NCBI RefSeq assembly: GCF_030272615.1
Contig: NC_081405.1
Location: 611,379,065 to 611,443,064, forward strand
Length of the DNA: 64,000 nt
Direction: 5' to 3'
Origin: Cryptomeria japonica
Taxonomy: Eukaryota; Streptophyta; Pinopsida; Cupressales; Cupressaceae
Shown: positions 11,712-22,204 of the stretch, piece by piece
Layout of the letters: each line of letters starts with the position of its first letter
Position numbering within the stretch: position 1 is the first letter of the stretch
Translations under genes and position numbers: made by a program
The notes under the pieces: model-generated
Database searches by the model: none
Told to the model about the DNA's origin: nothing
What the model saw: the letters and a program-made list of their open reading frames with translations, nothing else

Positions 11712-12000
11712 CTAAAATCCTTTTTCCACTAACTGACCAACACTCAAAAGATTATCCTTTAAACTTTCTACATAATAAACATTGTTAGTATTGTGCTTAC
11801 CATCCAAATATATAGTGCATCTTCCTTTGATTAAACGAGTTTTATCATCTCCAAACCTTACTAGACCTCCATGAATTTCCTGAAAAAGATAAGAATTTTC
11901 TTTTATCACCAATCATATGATGTGAGCATCCACTATCTATAATCCATTTATCCCTTTCTTCAATTTTTTCTTCCAGTGCCTACTCTATCAGTTTGACAAT
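11712..12000 (-). pseudogene. E1 protease
   Basis: Reading the minus strand, DKWIIDSGCSHHMIGDKRKF contains the DSG active site (codons 11929-11937). A frameshift near 11900 moves into the frame 11912-11712, with FQEIHGGLVRFGDDKTRLIK and SLKDNLLSVGQLVEKGF. The layout is the usual copia aspartic protease. Confidence 0.85.
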
Positions 12001-12687
12001 AGGTGTCGGTGGATCTTCTTTCATTCCAACAAAATCTCGTCTGCTATCTATTGGATCTTCATTTGAATCATTTGTAACACCTTCATATGCATAGTAACAT
12101 GATTTATCTTCTTAAATCTGTATCTATGATATTCAAGGTAGGCTTATATGTTCTTTTTGCTTCCTCGCTTAGTCTTGCATGTCTATCAGGACATCTAGAT
12201 GCTATATGACCAACTTTATTGCAATTAAAACATTTGAAAGGTGCTTTACCTTCATAATTACTTCCTAATGGACCTTTAGGCATCTTATTTGCAAATAGTG
12301 CTTCAAGTTCTTCAAGTTCTTTTGCATAAAGTGTTTTCCAATCAGTTCTATTAGATGATTATGATGATGTTGATGATGATGCTTTGAAGACTAACTTAGT
12401 CTTGACTGTAACAACAGGACCAAATTCCTCAAGCTCCAATGTTGAAAGTTTTCCAACCAAGGTATCTCTAGAAGCTGAAGTATTAGGCATTGTTCTCAAC
12501 TCATTAATAGTAGTCACTTTCATTTTATAAGACAGTGGAAAATCTCTTAAAACTTTAGACACAAATTCATCTTCACTTAAAGATCCTCCACAACATTGTA
12601 TTCCTAAAACAATTTCATTAACTCTTTCCATAAATGTAGAAATTCTTTCATCTTCTTCCATTTTCAAATTTTCATACTTGATCCGAT
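12001..12687 (-). pseudogene. E1 gag C-terminal part with zinc knuckle, cut by E3
   Basis: From 12687 downward the frame reads IKYENLKMEEDERISTFMER and on to VKTKLVFKASSSTSS, where a stop falls at 12359. Further along is an intact CCHC knuckle, CFNCNKVGHIASRC, near 12190-12232; it would bind the element RNA. The gag N-terminus is at 26125-26469. When E3 and one target-site copy are removed, the codons join in frame across the CYR/IKYEN boundary. Confidence 0.88.
12683..12687. repeat. Target-site duplication of E3, left copy (CCGAT)
   Basis: CCGAT precedes E3, and CCGGT follows it at 26125-26129, a 5-bp duplication with one transition. Confidence 0.85.
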
Positions 12688-13882
12688 TGTTACTATTTAC
12701 TAAGTTGTCATTAGTTTTATGTCCAAAGTCATCCTATATATTCTAGTCAGTTAATACTACTGAAATCCTCAGTCGATAAGCACTAAAGCAGTCAGTTATA
12801 GAAGAAAGAAGTCACAGAGTTTAGTATACACTGAGTTGTCTACCGAGTAACGTTCTATGTCTACCAAGTAGTAAAGATGGTATACCAAGTTAATATGAAC
12901 CGAGTGAAACGTGTTACCAGATTCATTGAACTTGGACACATATATGGAAACGTGTTACAAGATTGAGGAACAAGGAACCGTTATCACATAGGAAATTGCA
13001 CCTTAAGATTTTGTATGATTTTGAGGACATCTATCCAATAAAATAATTTGTATGGTTATTCATTCGATGAATCATGTTTGTAAGATCAAAGCATGAACAT
13101 ATCACCATCATAAGAGATCTATTTATACAACATGAAATAAGGATCAAAATGTATGAAGCAAGACATGTGTGATAGATAAGCTAAAAGGCAAAATCATGAG
13201 AAAGCACAATGTGTTGTGACTGTTACCACTGACAGAGATATTCAGAGGTCACCGAGAAAGATTTCAGAGAAGAGTTAAGGAACAAAGTAAACAAAAGGGT
13301 TTACCGAGTTGATTTATCAATTACCGAGGTATGCTATGAGCAAGGTAATTTCATATTCAGCACATAGAATCTGCTATAACATTTAAGATGTGAAGTTGTG
13401 GATATTTTGTAAAGATTTTGATTGTATTATTTTGAGTTGTAAGAGAAACCTTTAATAGGGTAAAAGACTTTAACAAATTCTATAAATTGTAAAGCCTTTA
13501 ACTAGGTACAACATTTAGTATAAGTGTTGTAAAATCCTTTAGCAAGGTAGAACTAAAGATCCTAATACTCCTAACAGGGTAAGCTATTAGAAATAGCTAA
13601 ACATGTAGCTCTAACCGAGCAACCTTTATTATTGTAGTAGTGAAGTTGTGGATGCCATCCCCAACGAAGTTTTTCTCTCTAACAAAGAGTTTCTACGTAA
13701 CTAAAATATATGTGTTATGGAGTGAAACATGTATGAATGTTATTTATATGTTTTAGCTTTATATTATGTTTCAACAACATTCAGTTTATGCTTAACAGTA
13801 AAGTTTCTGTTGAAGAAAATTTTTGAAGTACTGATTCACCCCTCCCCTCTCAATACATTAGCTTTCCATATTGGACCTAACA
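12688..13882 (+). repeat. E3 5' LTR
   Basis: Starts TGTTACTATTTACTAAG and ends ATATTGGACCTAACA, 1195 bp. It contains the degenerate CCTTTAACTAGGT-like words near 13450-13620 seen in other LTRs of the window, and a late segment AGTTTCTACGTAAC before GTGTTATGG. Confidence 0.94.
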
Positions 13883-13884
13883 AT

Positions 13885-13896
13885 TGGTATTAGGGC
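13885..13896 (+). promoter_or_regulatory. E3 primer binding site (initiator Met tRNA)
   Basis: TGGTATTAGGGC differs at two positions from the perfect complement of the plant initiator methionine tRNA 3' end. It is placed two bases after the LTR as in E2 and E4. Confidence 0.85.
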
Positions 13897-13944
13897 TTTA
13901 ATCTTGGAAAAGGGTTTAACTGCCCAAAGAGAAAGATCTTATCA

Positions 13945-14756
13945 ATGGAAGGCTACAAACAATCTTGAAGAATTGTGAATCTTCAAAATGAATTGGATCA
14001 TGCTAATCAAGTGATTGTAGACATGCGGAAACAAATGCAAAGATCACTAAAAGATAGAAGAAGAATGTCTGATGATTTGCAGGACTCACAAGAGCTAGTG
14101 GAACAAATTGAGACATCATCTAAGAACACTATATCTGAAGAGACTGAAGAAATGATTGGAGAACTGAAAGAAAAGAACAAAGCACTAACTGATCAGCTAA
14201 AAGCAATGAAAAGAGAACATGAGCATTTCAGCACATAGATGACTGAAAATCTTGATGCATTGAGAACAGCTAAGGATAACATAAGAGATATGGAAAGGGA
14301 AAACAACAGCTTGAAGCATTAGTGTCTGAAAAGAATGATGAAATCACAAGGATGACTGGAATTCAAAGTAATATGTCTGATCAATTGGGTTATGCACATC
14401 ATGAAGCAAATCTAAAGGAAAATGAGAATCATGCATTGAAACTTGAACTATCAAGATTGACTGATGAACTTGAAGCAGAAAAGAAGTCAAAAGAAACACT
14501 AAAGAAAAGTTATGAAGCATCAAGGATGTTGGATGAGCAACTAACTACAAGAAGACCCAACAAAGATGCAGGACTCAGTTACAAAGGAAAAGAATCTACC
14601 GAGAAAGGACTCCACATCATCGAGAGAGGAGAATCATAAAAACAAGCTGGAAACAAGAAGAACATCAAAGGAAAGAAGCCTATTTGCAACTACTGTGGAA
14701 AACAAGGACATATTACCAACATGTGCCAAATCAGAAAAGGAAAGCAACCAAAATGA
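13945..14756 (+). pseudogene. E3 coiled-coil, zinc-knuckle gag-like protein (broken)
   Basis: An ATG at 13945 starts MEGYKQS, followed by a TGA at 13966. The same frame continues to 14238 with NLQNELDHANQVIVDMRKQM and further heptad-rich, highly charged sequence. A frameshift leads to 14322-14639, with EKNDEITRMTGIQSNMSDQL and LKLELSRLTDELEAEKK. After a TAA at 14637 the same frame carries CNYCGKQGHITNMC, a perfect CX2CX4HX4C knuckle, then RKGKQPK and stop at 14754. The knuckle and position suggest an RNA-binding gag. The long predicted coiled coil is not the usual copia capsid fold. I do not recognise a family for the N-terminal part. Confidence 0.75.
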
Positions 14757-16023
14757 TCAAAGTATTAACAGAGAAATTTGGAGAAGGGTCTTCCTCCACT
14801 CCTGTCAAGAGCGATCAAGTCATCACTGAGGAGGAATCTAAAGCCCAAGAAGAAGCAATTACACTGAGCACTGAGTTGCCAAAAGGCAAAATTTTGAAAA
14901 GGAAGAAACATGATACATCATAGGTATCACCTACTCCTCTACTGAAGTGCCCCAATACTAGATCATCTGCAATGTCACTGAGTAAGAAGTAGAAAAATGT
15001 TGCAATGCCTAAGGTAACAAAAACTTATAAGAAGTCTACTCGGAGACTCATCTTGAATAAAGATTCAAGTGACACCGAATCTGAAGACGTAAGTAAATTT
15101 CAAATTGTTAAGAGCACAAAGAAAGATGTACATAGTGTTGATAATTTTTGTGCAAATCTGAAACAATATGGTGGATTTGGAGTGTTCAGATATGTAAAAT
15201 ATGAATCCAGAACTGATGCAGAAAAGACGCAAATTGAAGAAGCTGTAATTTGCACACTTATTAAATAGGGATTAGTCCCATTGGAAGTAACTAATTCTCT
15301 TCCAAAAGCATTATACTTACACATTGATAACAGGTGGAAATATGCCATGGACTCGGAAAAGAAGATGAGAGAAAGAAGTCTGGTACATCTCTTTCCAGAC
15401 ATGTTGGTAGATGAGATAAGTGAACATCTGAAAAACTATCAGATAAACTTCCTAGTCAAGCAAAGAGCCTTGAAATTGATGAATGGCCTTTATCTTGAAG
15501 TAGAGAAAGAGACAAAAGAAAAATGGCAAGAAATTTTTTGAATCAAGAGTGCTAATCAGCAAGGTGAAGTTGAAATAGTTGATATCACCGAGCAAGATCC
15601 TGCTGGTACTATACAACTTGATGAGGATATCATGGATACTAAGGTACAGGAACAGGAGATGATAGAAGGGAATGCCTATGCCAAATTGGTATCAAGTGAA
15701 ATAGTTTTGCAACAAGTCAATTCTTATCCTCCGGTAACTCAGTATGTTTCAACTAAGACATCTCAAGACACTGAGCAAGGAAAAGAGGGTCAATAGTCTA
15801 CCAAAGGAGAAGCTACTTCTCAGACCACTAGGAACAGACTTATCAAGCCCCAACAAGCACTGAAACTGTTGCTACTGAGATCCCAAGCAAGGAATCACCG
15901 AAGGCTACATCTGAGGCTAAAGAAACTGACAAAAGTGTTTCCTCTACCGACCAACCTACCGAAGGTGAACAAGCCTTCCAAGCCATTGTATTGGTTCAAC
16001 CGATGAAAGCCTCATCATCTAAA
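14757..16023 (+). pseudogene. E3 unrecognised protein, middle part, cut by E4
   Basis: One reading frame runs from about 14684 to 15795 through several stops (14921, 14987, 15266, 15539, 15795). It begins with an acidic stretch (TEEESKAQEEAITLSTELPK), then MPKVTKTYKKSTRRLILNKD. A more structured block follows: FCANLKQYGGFGVFRYVKYE, EVTNSLPKALYLHIDNRWKY, SLVHLFPDMLVDEISEHLKN. After 15541 comes an acidic, Ser/Thr-rich tail; a frameshift near 15840 continues it to the E4 insertion. I recognise no enzyme motif. The block 15100-15541 looks like a folded domain of about 150 residues with no name I can give. Confidence 0.6.
16019..16023. repeat. Target-site duplication of E4, left copy (CTAAA)
   Basis: CTAAA precedes the TGATAG start of E4 and is repeated exactly at 23726-23730 after the terminal CCAACA. 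Confidence 0.95.
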
Positions 16024-17488
16024 TGATAGTTCTGATACTAATTGTAGATACAAATGCCAATAGCTAACAAGATGAGAGGGGGGGGTGAATCATACAAACT
16101 TAATCTTACATAAAATCAATAGATTCAACCTCGGTAACTTATAGTTCAGCAACATAACCAAAAACTGCTAAACATGCAAACTCATGAACACATAATCATC
16201 ATAACACTCATAACACCAGATTTAACATGGAAACCCAAATAGGGAAAAACCACTGTGGGATTTTGGACCCACTAAGAAATATACTCTTCTAGAGTATGCT
16301 CGGTTAAAAGCAAATCCTGTTAAAGATTACAAACACATTGCTAGATGTGACCCAGTTAAGGGATTTCCCTCAGATATGTTAGGATCTTCACTTTGTTAGA
16401 AGTGACCTTGTTAAAGGATTTCAAACACTCATTTAGAATGTTACCTTGCTAGAGGATTTACAAATAAGACTATTAAGTCCACTCGGTTAAGAGATTTCCT
16501 ATCACTTACAAAATAATAGTAATAAAAATCTATCTGCAACTTCACATCTAAAATGCTAAAGCGGATTCTTATTTGCTCAAAACAATCTAGTCATAAGACT
16601 TATCTTGTCCCTTTTCTGGGCTCTCTACTATGTTATTCAAACAGGTCTTCAAGCTTTTGTGCTTGGTAATCACTATGTAGCATCCCTATGCATACACTTG
16701 CCTGCATGCTTTGTTTATTAACAATTCCTTATTTATAAACAAGTGTTAACCGCTTAATCTCCTTGATCGCATTTTCCATGATCAATCTTAGCCATCAGAT
16801 CTTCAAACTTGACTAGGTTCAATGTATCCTTTCAATCTGAAAACGTTTTACCTTGCCTCGGGACTTGTAGTCCTTTCTTGGAACTTGCACAAGGTTATTG
16901 CGGTTCAATCTGCATTATAGATCTTCCTGTCGGTTTTCCTTTGCCATAGATCCTGAACAAACTTCATGCACGGCATACCAATCATTTATACATCTCCAGG
17001 TAAGCATTGTCCTTCATTAAATAATGTTTTTATCCATCCAATGCGCACTATCATAACTCGGTAAATACTAAACTTTACTCGGTAGTCATTTCGCCTTCAT
17101 TAACCGATATCGATAACCTTAGGGTTTATCGACTAGGTTCTTTGCTCGGTGACATAGTATAGTATTAACCTTACAATCAACAACATATGTAGGATATCAT
17201 AACAATCTAAACATCATGATCTCATCATTTTCTAACTCGGTAATACTTGCCCATTGAATAACTTATTCCTCCTCTTATTCATCACATTCTTTCTGTCTTT
17301 TACCGATAACTTAATTCTCTTCAAATCAATCTTCTCAAAATATGGCAACATCATACTGAATCAGATAATAAATTTCTTGACATCAATGACAAAATAATGT
17401 TATAAAGATAGTTATCATCCTTCTTTAGTTTTATCAATAATCTCCTGATATTGAAATGCCAACAATCTTTCTTACTGTAATGCCAACA
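16024..17488 (-). repeat. E4 3' LTR
   Basis: On the plus strand it runs from TGATAGTTCTGATAC to AATGCCAACA, 1465 bp. It is shorter than the other copy, which has an extra 19-bp duplication at one end and an extra GGTTTACCGACTAGGTTC unit near 23340-23370. Confidence 0.95.
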
Positions 17489-17953
17489 ATCTCCCCCTTT
17501 GACATTGATGGCAAAACCAACAATTAAATGGTAATACCAATAAGATATTCAAATTGATTCAGATTCAGATTGTTGTTAGACTTCTCCTATTATCTTTGAG
17601 CTATTAAAATTTTCAGAAGTCTTCTCCCTTTTCAATCTTCTCTCCTTGTCCTTAATCTTCTGGTATTTTCATCATTCAGGGCTTTACCGTTTAGTCAACC
17701 ATTTATTCTTCCAACCATTTACTCTTCTCCCCCTTTGACAACAATGCCAAAAAGTAAAAGAACTAAATCATGATTTCTTCCTCTGTGAAGTGATTTGCCT
17801 TGCTATGTATCATCTCAGTCTCGGTCAGAGAAACTTGTCTCTATTCACTATTTCCTGCACAACTTCAAAAAACTTTCTAAAGTGCATAAATTGACATCAA
17901 TCCACACATAATATTTTGTAGATTCATCGAATTGATGCTTTCACCAAACTTGA
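17489..17953 (-). other. E4 polypurine tract and 3' untranslated region
   Basis: The minus-strand AAAGGGGGAGAT tract (17489-17500) adjoins the 3' LTR. The rest up to the end of RNase H is pyrimidine-rich on the plus strand and has no coding frame, matching E2 9402-9816. Confidence 0.85.
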
Positions 17954-18609
17954 TCAGTGATTAGAAGATAGGGGTAGGACCCCAGACTTGCTTCTAAGAT
18001 ACTCAAAAGTGTCTCTTGGCAATGGCTTTGTGAAGATGTCTGCTAATTTCTCCTTTGAACTGATATATTCCAGCACAACTTTCTTCTCTTGAACTTCTTC
18101 TCTGAGATAATGATACTTTATAGATATATGCTTTGTCTTAGAGTGTATTACTCGATTCTTTGAAATATTAATGGCACTAGTATTATCACATAATATAGTT
18201 ACTAGCTCGGTAACTCTCTCATTTATACCTTCCAACAGTTGTTTGATCCATGCTATGTTGGTACAATTCAATGTTGCAGCAACATATTCAGCTTCTACTG
18301 TTGACTATGAGATACATCCTTGTTTCTTGCTAAGCCAACTCACTAGTCTTTCTCCTAAAAAGAAAGCTCCACCACTCATGCTTTTCCTATCATCTATGTT
18401 CCCTGCCCAATCAACATCAGTATAAACTTTTAAATCAAAATTATTCCTCTTTTCATATACTAAGCCATAATCTTCAATGCCTCTCAGGTATTTGAAAATT
18501 CTCTTCATTGCTGTCATATGGGTTTCCTTGGGATCTGCAGAGAATCTTGCTACAATACCTACTACATGTGCTATATCTGGTCTACTATGCACAACATATT
18601 GCAATTTTC
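17954..18609 (-). pseudogene. E4 RNase H and polyprotein end
   Basis: Minus-strand sequence gives SMIGKLQYVVHSRPDIAHVV, then VYTDVDWAGNIDDRKSMSGG and SWLSKKQGCIS before a TAG at 18305. This stop is at a Gln codon in related copies. In the same frame it continues with NCTNIAWIKQLLEG, KTKHISIKYHYLREEVQEKK and FTKPLPRDTFEYL. The final residues LPLSSNH end at 17954. Only one stop breaks this domain. Confidence 0.9.
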
Positions 18610-19557
18610 CAATCATAGATCGGTAAATTGTCTCATCAATAGATGCAGATTCATAATTCTTTGATAATTTACAGTTAGTAGTCATAGGAGTACTTCCTGG
18701 TTTAGAATCCTCCATTCCAAATTTCTTCAAGATTTCCTTTATGTACTTGGATTGAGTAATGAAAATCTCATCTTTCATTTGCAATATCTGTAAACCTATA
18801 AAGTACTTTATCTCACCAATTAGTGGCATCTCAAATTATTTGCACATTTCATTTCCAAAGTTCTTGCATAAAGAGTCATTTCCACAAAATATAATATCAT
18901 CAACAAATATGGTTGAGATTAGTATTCCATTGTCCTCATCTTTCTTCATGTGCATATTGTTGTTTTCACTTGTCCTTATAAAACCAATCTTGATCAAATA
19001 AGAGTGCAGTCTCTCATACCATGCTCTAGGTGCTTGTTTCAGACCATATAAAGCTTTGTTCAGTTTGCATACTTGATCTTTACCCTATCTTCAACAAATC
19101 CTTCAGGTTGTTCAATGTAAACTTCTTCTTCTAGTATACCATTCAAAAATGCAGATTTAACATCCATTTGATATACCTTGAAATTTTTGAAAGCAACATA
19201 TACCAACAATGTTCTTACTCCCTCAAGTCTAGCCACAGGTGCAAAAGTCTCACCATAATCTATTCCTTCTTCTTGAGCATAACCTTTGCAAACTAGTCTT
19301 GCTTTGTTGCGAATGACATCACCTTTTTCATTTAGCTTGTTTCTGAAAATCCACTTTGTACTGATTACATTTTTGTCCTTTGGTCTTGGGATCAATGTCC
19401 ATGTGTCATTCTTCTTGATTTTATCAATCTCTTCTGTCATAGTATTTACCCAATCTTCACTGTTAAATGCCTCTTTCACCATTCTCGATTCAAATTCAGA
19501 TATTAGACATGTGTTCTGTCTCAACTTGTTCCTTGTCATCATTGGATCATCCTTATC
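18610..19557 (-). pseudogene. E4 reverse transcriptase
   Basis: The frame opens with [20 protein letters not shown], then [40 protein letters not shown] and [20 protein letters not shown]. At about 19085 one extra base shifts the frame; E2 has [14 protein letters not shown] intact there. After the shift the domain continues through [16 protein letters not shown] and the catalytic FVDD ([12 protein letters not shown]). A TAA near 18833 precedes [16 protein letters not shown]. All catalytic motifs are present despite the lesions. Confidence 0.9.
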
Positions 19558-20559
19558 TCATATAATCTGACTTGATGCATGATGTCTTCTAACATATTTG
19601 GCTAATATAGGCTCGGTAGGTTCTGTATGATCTTCTTCATCACTTAGTAACTGGACATTATCTTCATTTTCTTCAGTAGTTTTCTCGGTAGGATTTCTTG
19701 GTTGAACATAAACAAATTCTTCATAATCTTCTGGTTCTTTGGAATTTCCTTCATCATTTCTTTCTGCAAATTCATCAATTTTCACATTTGCACTTTCCAC
19801 TATTTTGTTAGATGATTTGATTAGACATTTAAATGCTTTACTTCTAGAAGAATAACCAAGAAATGTTCCTTCTTCACTTTTCTAATCAAACTTTCCATTT
19901 TTGTCATCTTTGTGAAAATAGCATCTACTTCCAAAGATTTTAAAATAACTTACATTAGGTTTCTTGTCATACCAGATCTCATATGGTGTCTTCATAGTTC
20001 CATTTTTTAATTGAACTCGGTTCAGGGTGTAAACTGCAGTGTTGATTGCTTCTCTCCAAAATGTTTGAGGTACCCTCTTTTCTATCATCAGGGTTCTGGC
20101 ACAATCTACAATTGATCTGTTTCTTCTCTCGGCTATCCCATTTTGTTGAGGTGTTCTTGATGCAAATACTTGCCTTTTTATACCATGATCATTGCAGAAT
20201 AAGTTAAATTCATCAGAAGTGAACTCTCCTCCTCTATCAGATCTAAGACATTTTAGTTGTCTTCCTGTTTCATTTTTAACTCTTGCCTTGTACCATTTAA
20301 ACATTTGGAAATCTTCAAACTTTTCTTTTAAAAACATGACTGACATCATCCTTGAGTAATCATCCACAAATAATATGAAATATTTATCACCATAATAACT
20401 TTGAACTTTCATAGGACCACAAAGATTAGTGTGTACTAGATCTAAAATTCCTTTAGAAGTGTAGGACTTACTTGTAAAGCTTGATCTTATCATTTTACCC
20501 ATTTGGCATCCTCGGCACATAGCATTCTTAGGTTTTTCAAGACTCAGTAGACCTCTTAC
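19558..20559 (-). pseudogene. E4 integrase
   Basis: From 20520 the frame reads MCRGCQMGKMIRSSFTSKSY, then LDLVHTNLCGPM, where the first catalytic region has HTN in place of HTD, so the first acidic residue is lost. The second Asp (LRSDRGGEFTSDEF) and the Glu (PQQNGIAERRN) are intact. A TAG at 19882 (Gln in related copies) is followed in the same frame by KSEEGTFLGYSSRSK and the acidic tail ending SQII with TGA at 19558. E2 carries that same TGA. Confidence 0.92.
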
Positions 20560-20787
20560 TCAGTGCTTCTTACTTATTTTGATCAAATTATCAAAATTTA
20601 CATGACAAAACCTTTTATGCCATAACCAGGTATCATCTATCTTAGAATAAAGACACTTGTTCCGAGTTGAGTCAAGATGAAATGTATTACATTTTGTTTG
20701 TATCCCAGTAGCAGCTAACTTTCCATGCTTGTCATGAACTTTGACAATTCCTTTCAAAAATTCTATTCGGTATCCTATATTGTTTAG
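20560..20787 (-). pseudogene. E4 GAG-pre-integrase region
   Basis: The frame includes FLKGIVKVHDKHGKLAATG, then CLYSKIDDTWLWHKRFCHVN, the conserved His/Cys zinc region before integrase. It ends at a TGA (20560) where E2 has CGA, a C-to-T change at CpG. Confidence 0.85.
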
Positions 20788-21174
20788 CTATGCTACACTC
20801 AACAAATTGTTATTCAAACCTTCAACCCAGTATACATCATCACATTTAGCATTGTCAAGAAGTGTTATAGATCCTTTACCTTTCACCGAACATGGTGTAT
20901 AATTACCAAATCTTACATAGCCTCCATCATAGTCTTCTAATTTAACAAACTTGTGTTTATCACCTGTCATATGATGTGAGCATCCACTGTCTATGATCCA
21001 AGAATCATTATTATTTATGTGAGATATTAGGGCTTTTTCTTCATACCTTTCTTCATCAGATCCATCTTTAATAGCCACATAAACAACTTCCTCTGTATCA
21101 GTTTCATCAGATTTGTCATTGTTGGATTCTTCATCAGCTACTAGACATGTCTTTCTATCTCTCCTTCTGAAGTC
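20788..21174 (-). pseudogene. E4 protease
   Basis: In frame with gag, the segment reads DFRRR, then an acidic stretch ending VVYVAIKDGSDEERYEEK, then NDSWIIDSGCSHHMTGDKHK. DSG is the aspartic protease triad. It ends NNLLSVA followed by TAG at 20788, a stop shared with E2. Confidence 0.9.
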
Positions 21175-22140
21175 TCAGTGTCCTTTGTATTGGTTGTCTT
21201 TCTGCCTTTTATCTCGGTATTCTCTCTTTTCACTAGATTCTTTGTCAAGGCAGTTAGAAGCCATATGTCCTATTTTATCACAATTGAAATATTTTAAAGG
21301 TAGCTTTCCTTTGTACTTACCTTTGCCTCTCGGTAACCTTCTAGCTAATAATGCTTCAAACTCTTCTTGCTTCTTGATTTCCTCATACAGTTTGTGCACT
21401 TCTTCCATGTTCTTATGAAATCTTTCACTTGCTCCACTATGATTCCCTTCAGAGTACTTACTCATTCTATCATTGTAATCATCAAATTCACTAATATGAA
21501 AATAACTGAATGTAGATTCTACTTTATTTACCGAAGACCCACTGTTATCAAAATTACTTAACTCAAATGCATGTAGCTTACCAATAGTAGCATCTAAATA
21601 AACTGGCATTTTAGGTACAAACCTCAATTCATTGATTGTAGAGACACAAATAGCATAAGCTGGTAGAAGGGTTCTCAACAACTTACTTGTTATATCTTTT
21701 TCTTCAATAGTTCCACCTGCTCCTTTAATTTGATTGACAATCTCCTTTAGTCTTGTACTGTATTGGGTTATGTTCTCACCTTCATTCATTCTCATGGATT
21801 CAAGTTGTCCTCTTAGACTATCTACTTTTTCTCTTTGAACATGTTCATCACCTCCATACACAGATATGAGCTTAGTCCACATTGCTTTTGCATCATTACA
21901 GCCTTCTAGATCATTAAACTCTGAGCCGGTCAATGTTGATGTTATTTCAATCATAGCTTGAATGTGTTCTTGCTTTGCCTTTATCTCTTCCAAAGTCATA
22001 GGTTTGGTGCTCAGTGCAATGTAATCATTTTCCAGATAATATGTTGCATATTCTCCAATTCCTGATAAATGCAGCTTCATCCTTTTCTGCCATGTGGAGA
22101 AACTTAACTTGTTCAGCTTTGGTGCATCCCTTTTATACAT
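21175..22140 (-). pseudogene. E4 gag, nearly full length
   Basis: A 321-residue frame starts MYKRDAPKLNKLSFSTWQKR. It includes the copia gag core (EFNDLEGCNDAKAMWTKLIS, VDSLRGQLESMRMNEGENIT) and ends with a zinc knuckle in which the first Cys is Tyr (YFNCDKIGHMASNC). The frame stops at 21175 with TGA where E2 has CGA. Gag, protease and integrase share this frame, so the ancestral element made one polyprotein. This is the best preserved gag in the window and serves to define the deletion in E2. Confidence 0.93.
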
Positions 22141-22190
22141 ATTCGGATCTTTGCCTCAAGTACCTTTAAACTTTTCTTTCAGAGTCCAAA

Positions 22191-22202
22191 GCTCTGATAC
22201 CA
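22191..22202 (-). promoter_or_regulatory. E4 primer binding site (initiator Met tRNA)
   Basis: The minus strand reads TGGTATCAGAGC, a perfect complement of the 3' end of plant initiator methionine tRNA, two bases from the LTR. Confidence 0.95.
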
Positions 22203-22204
22203 AT

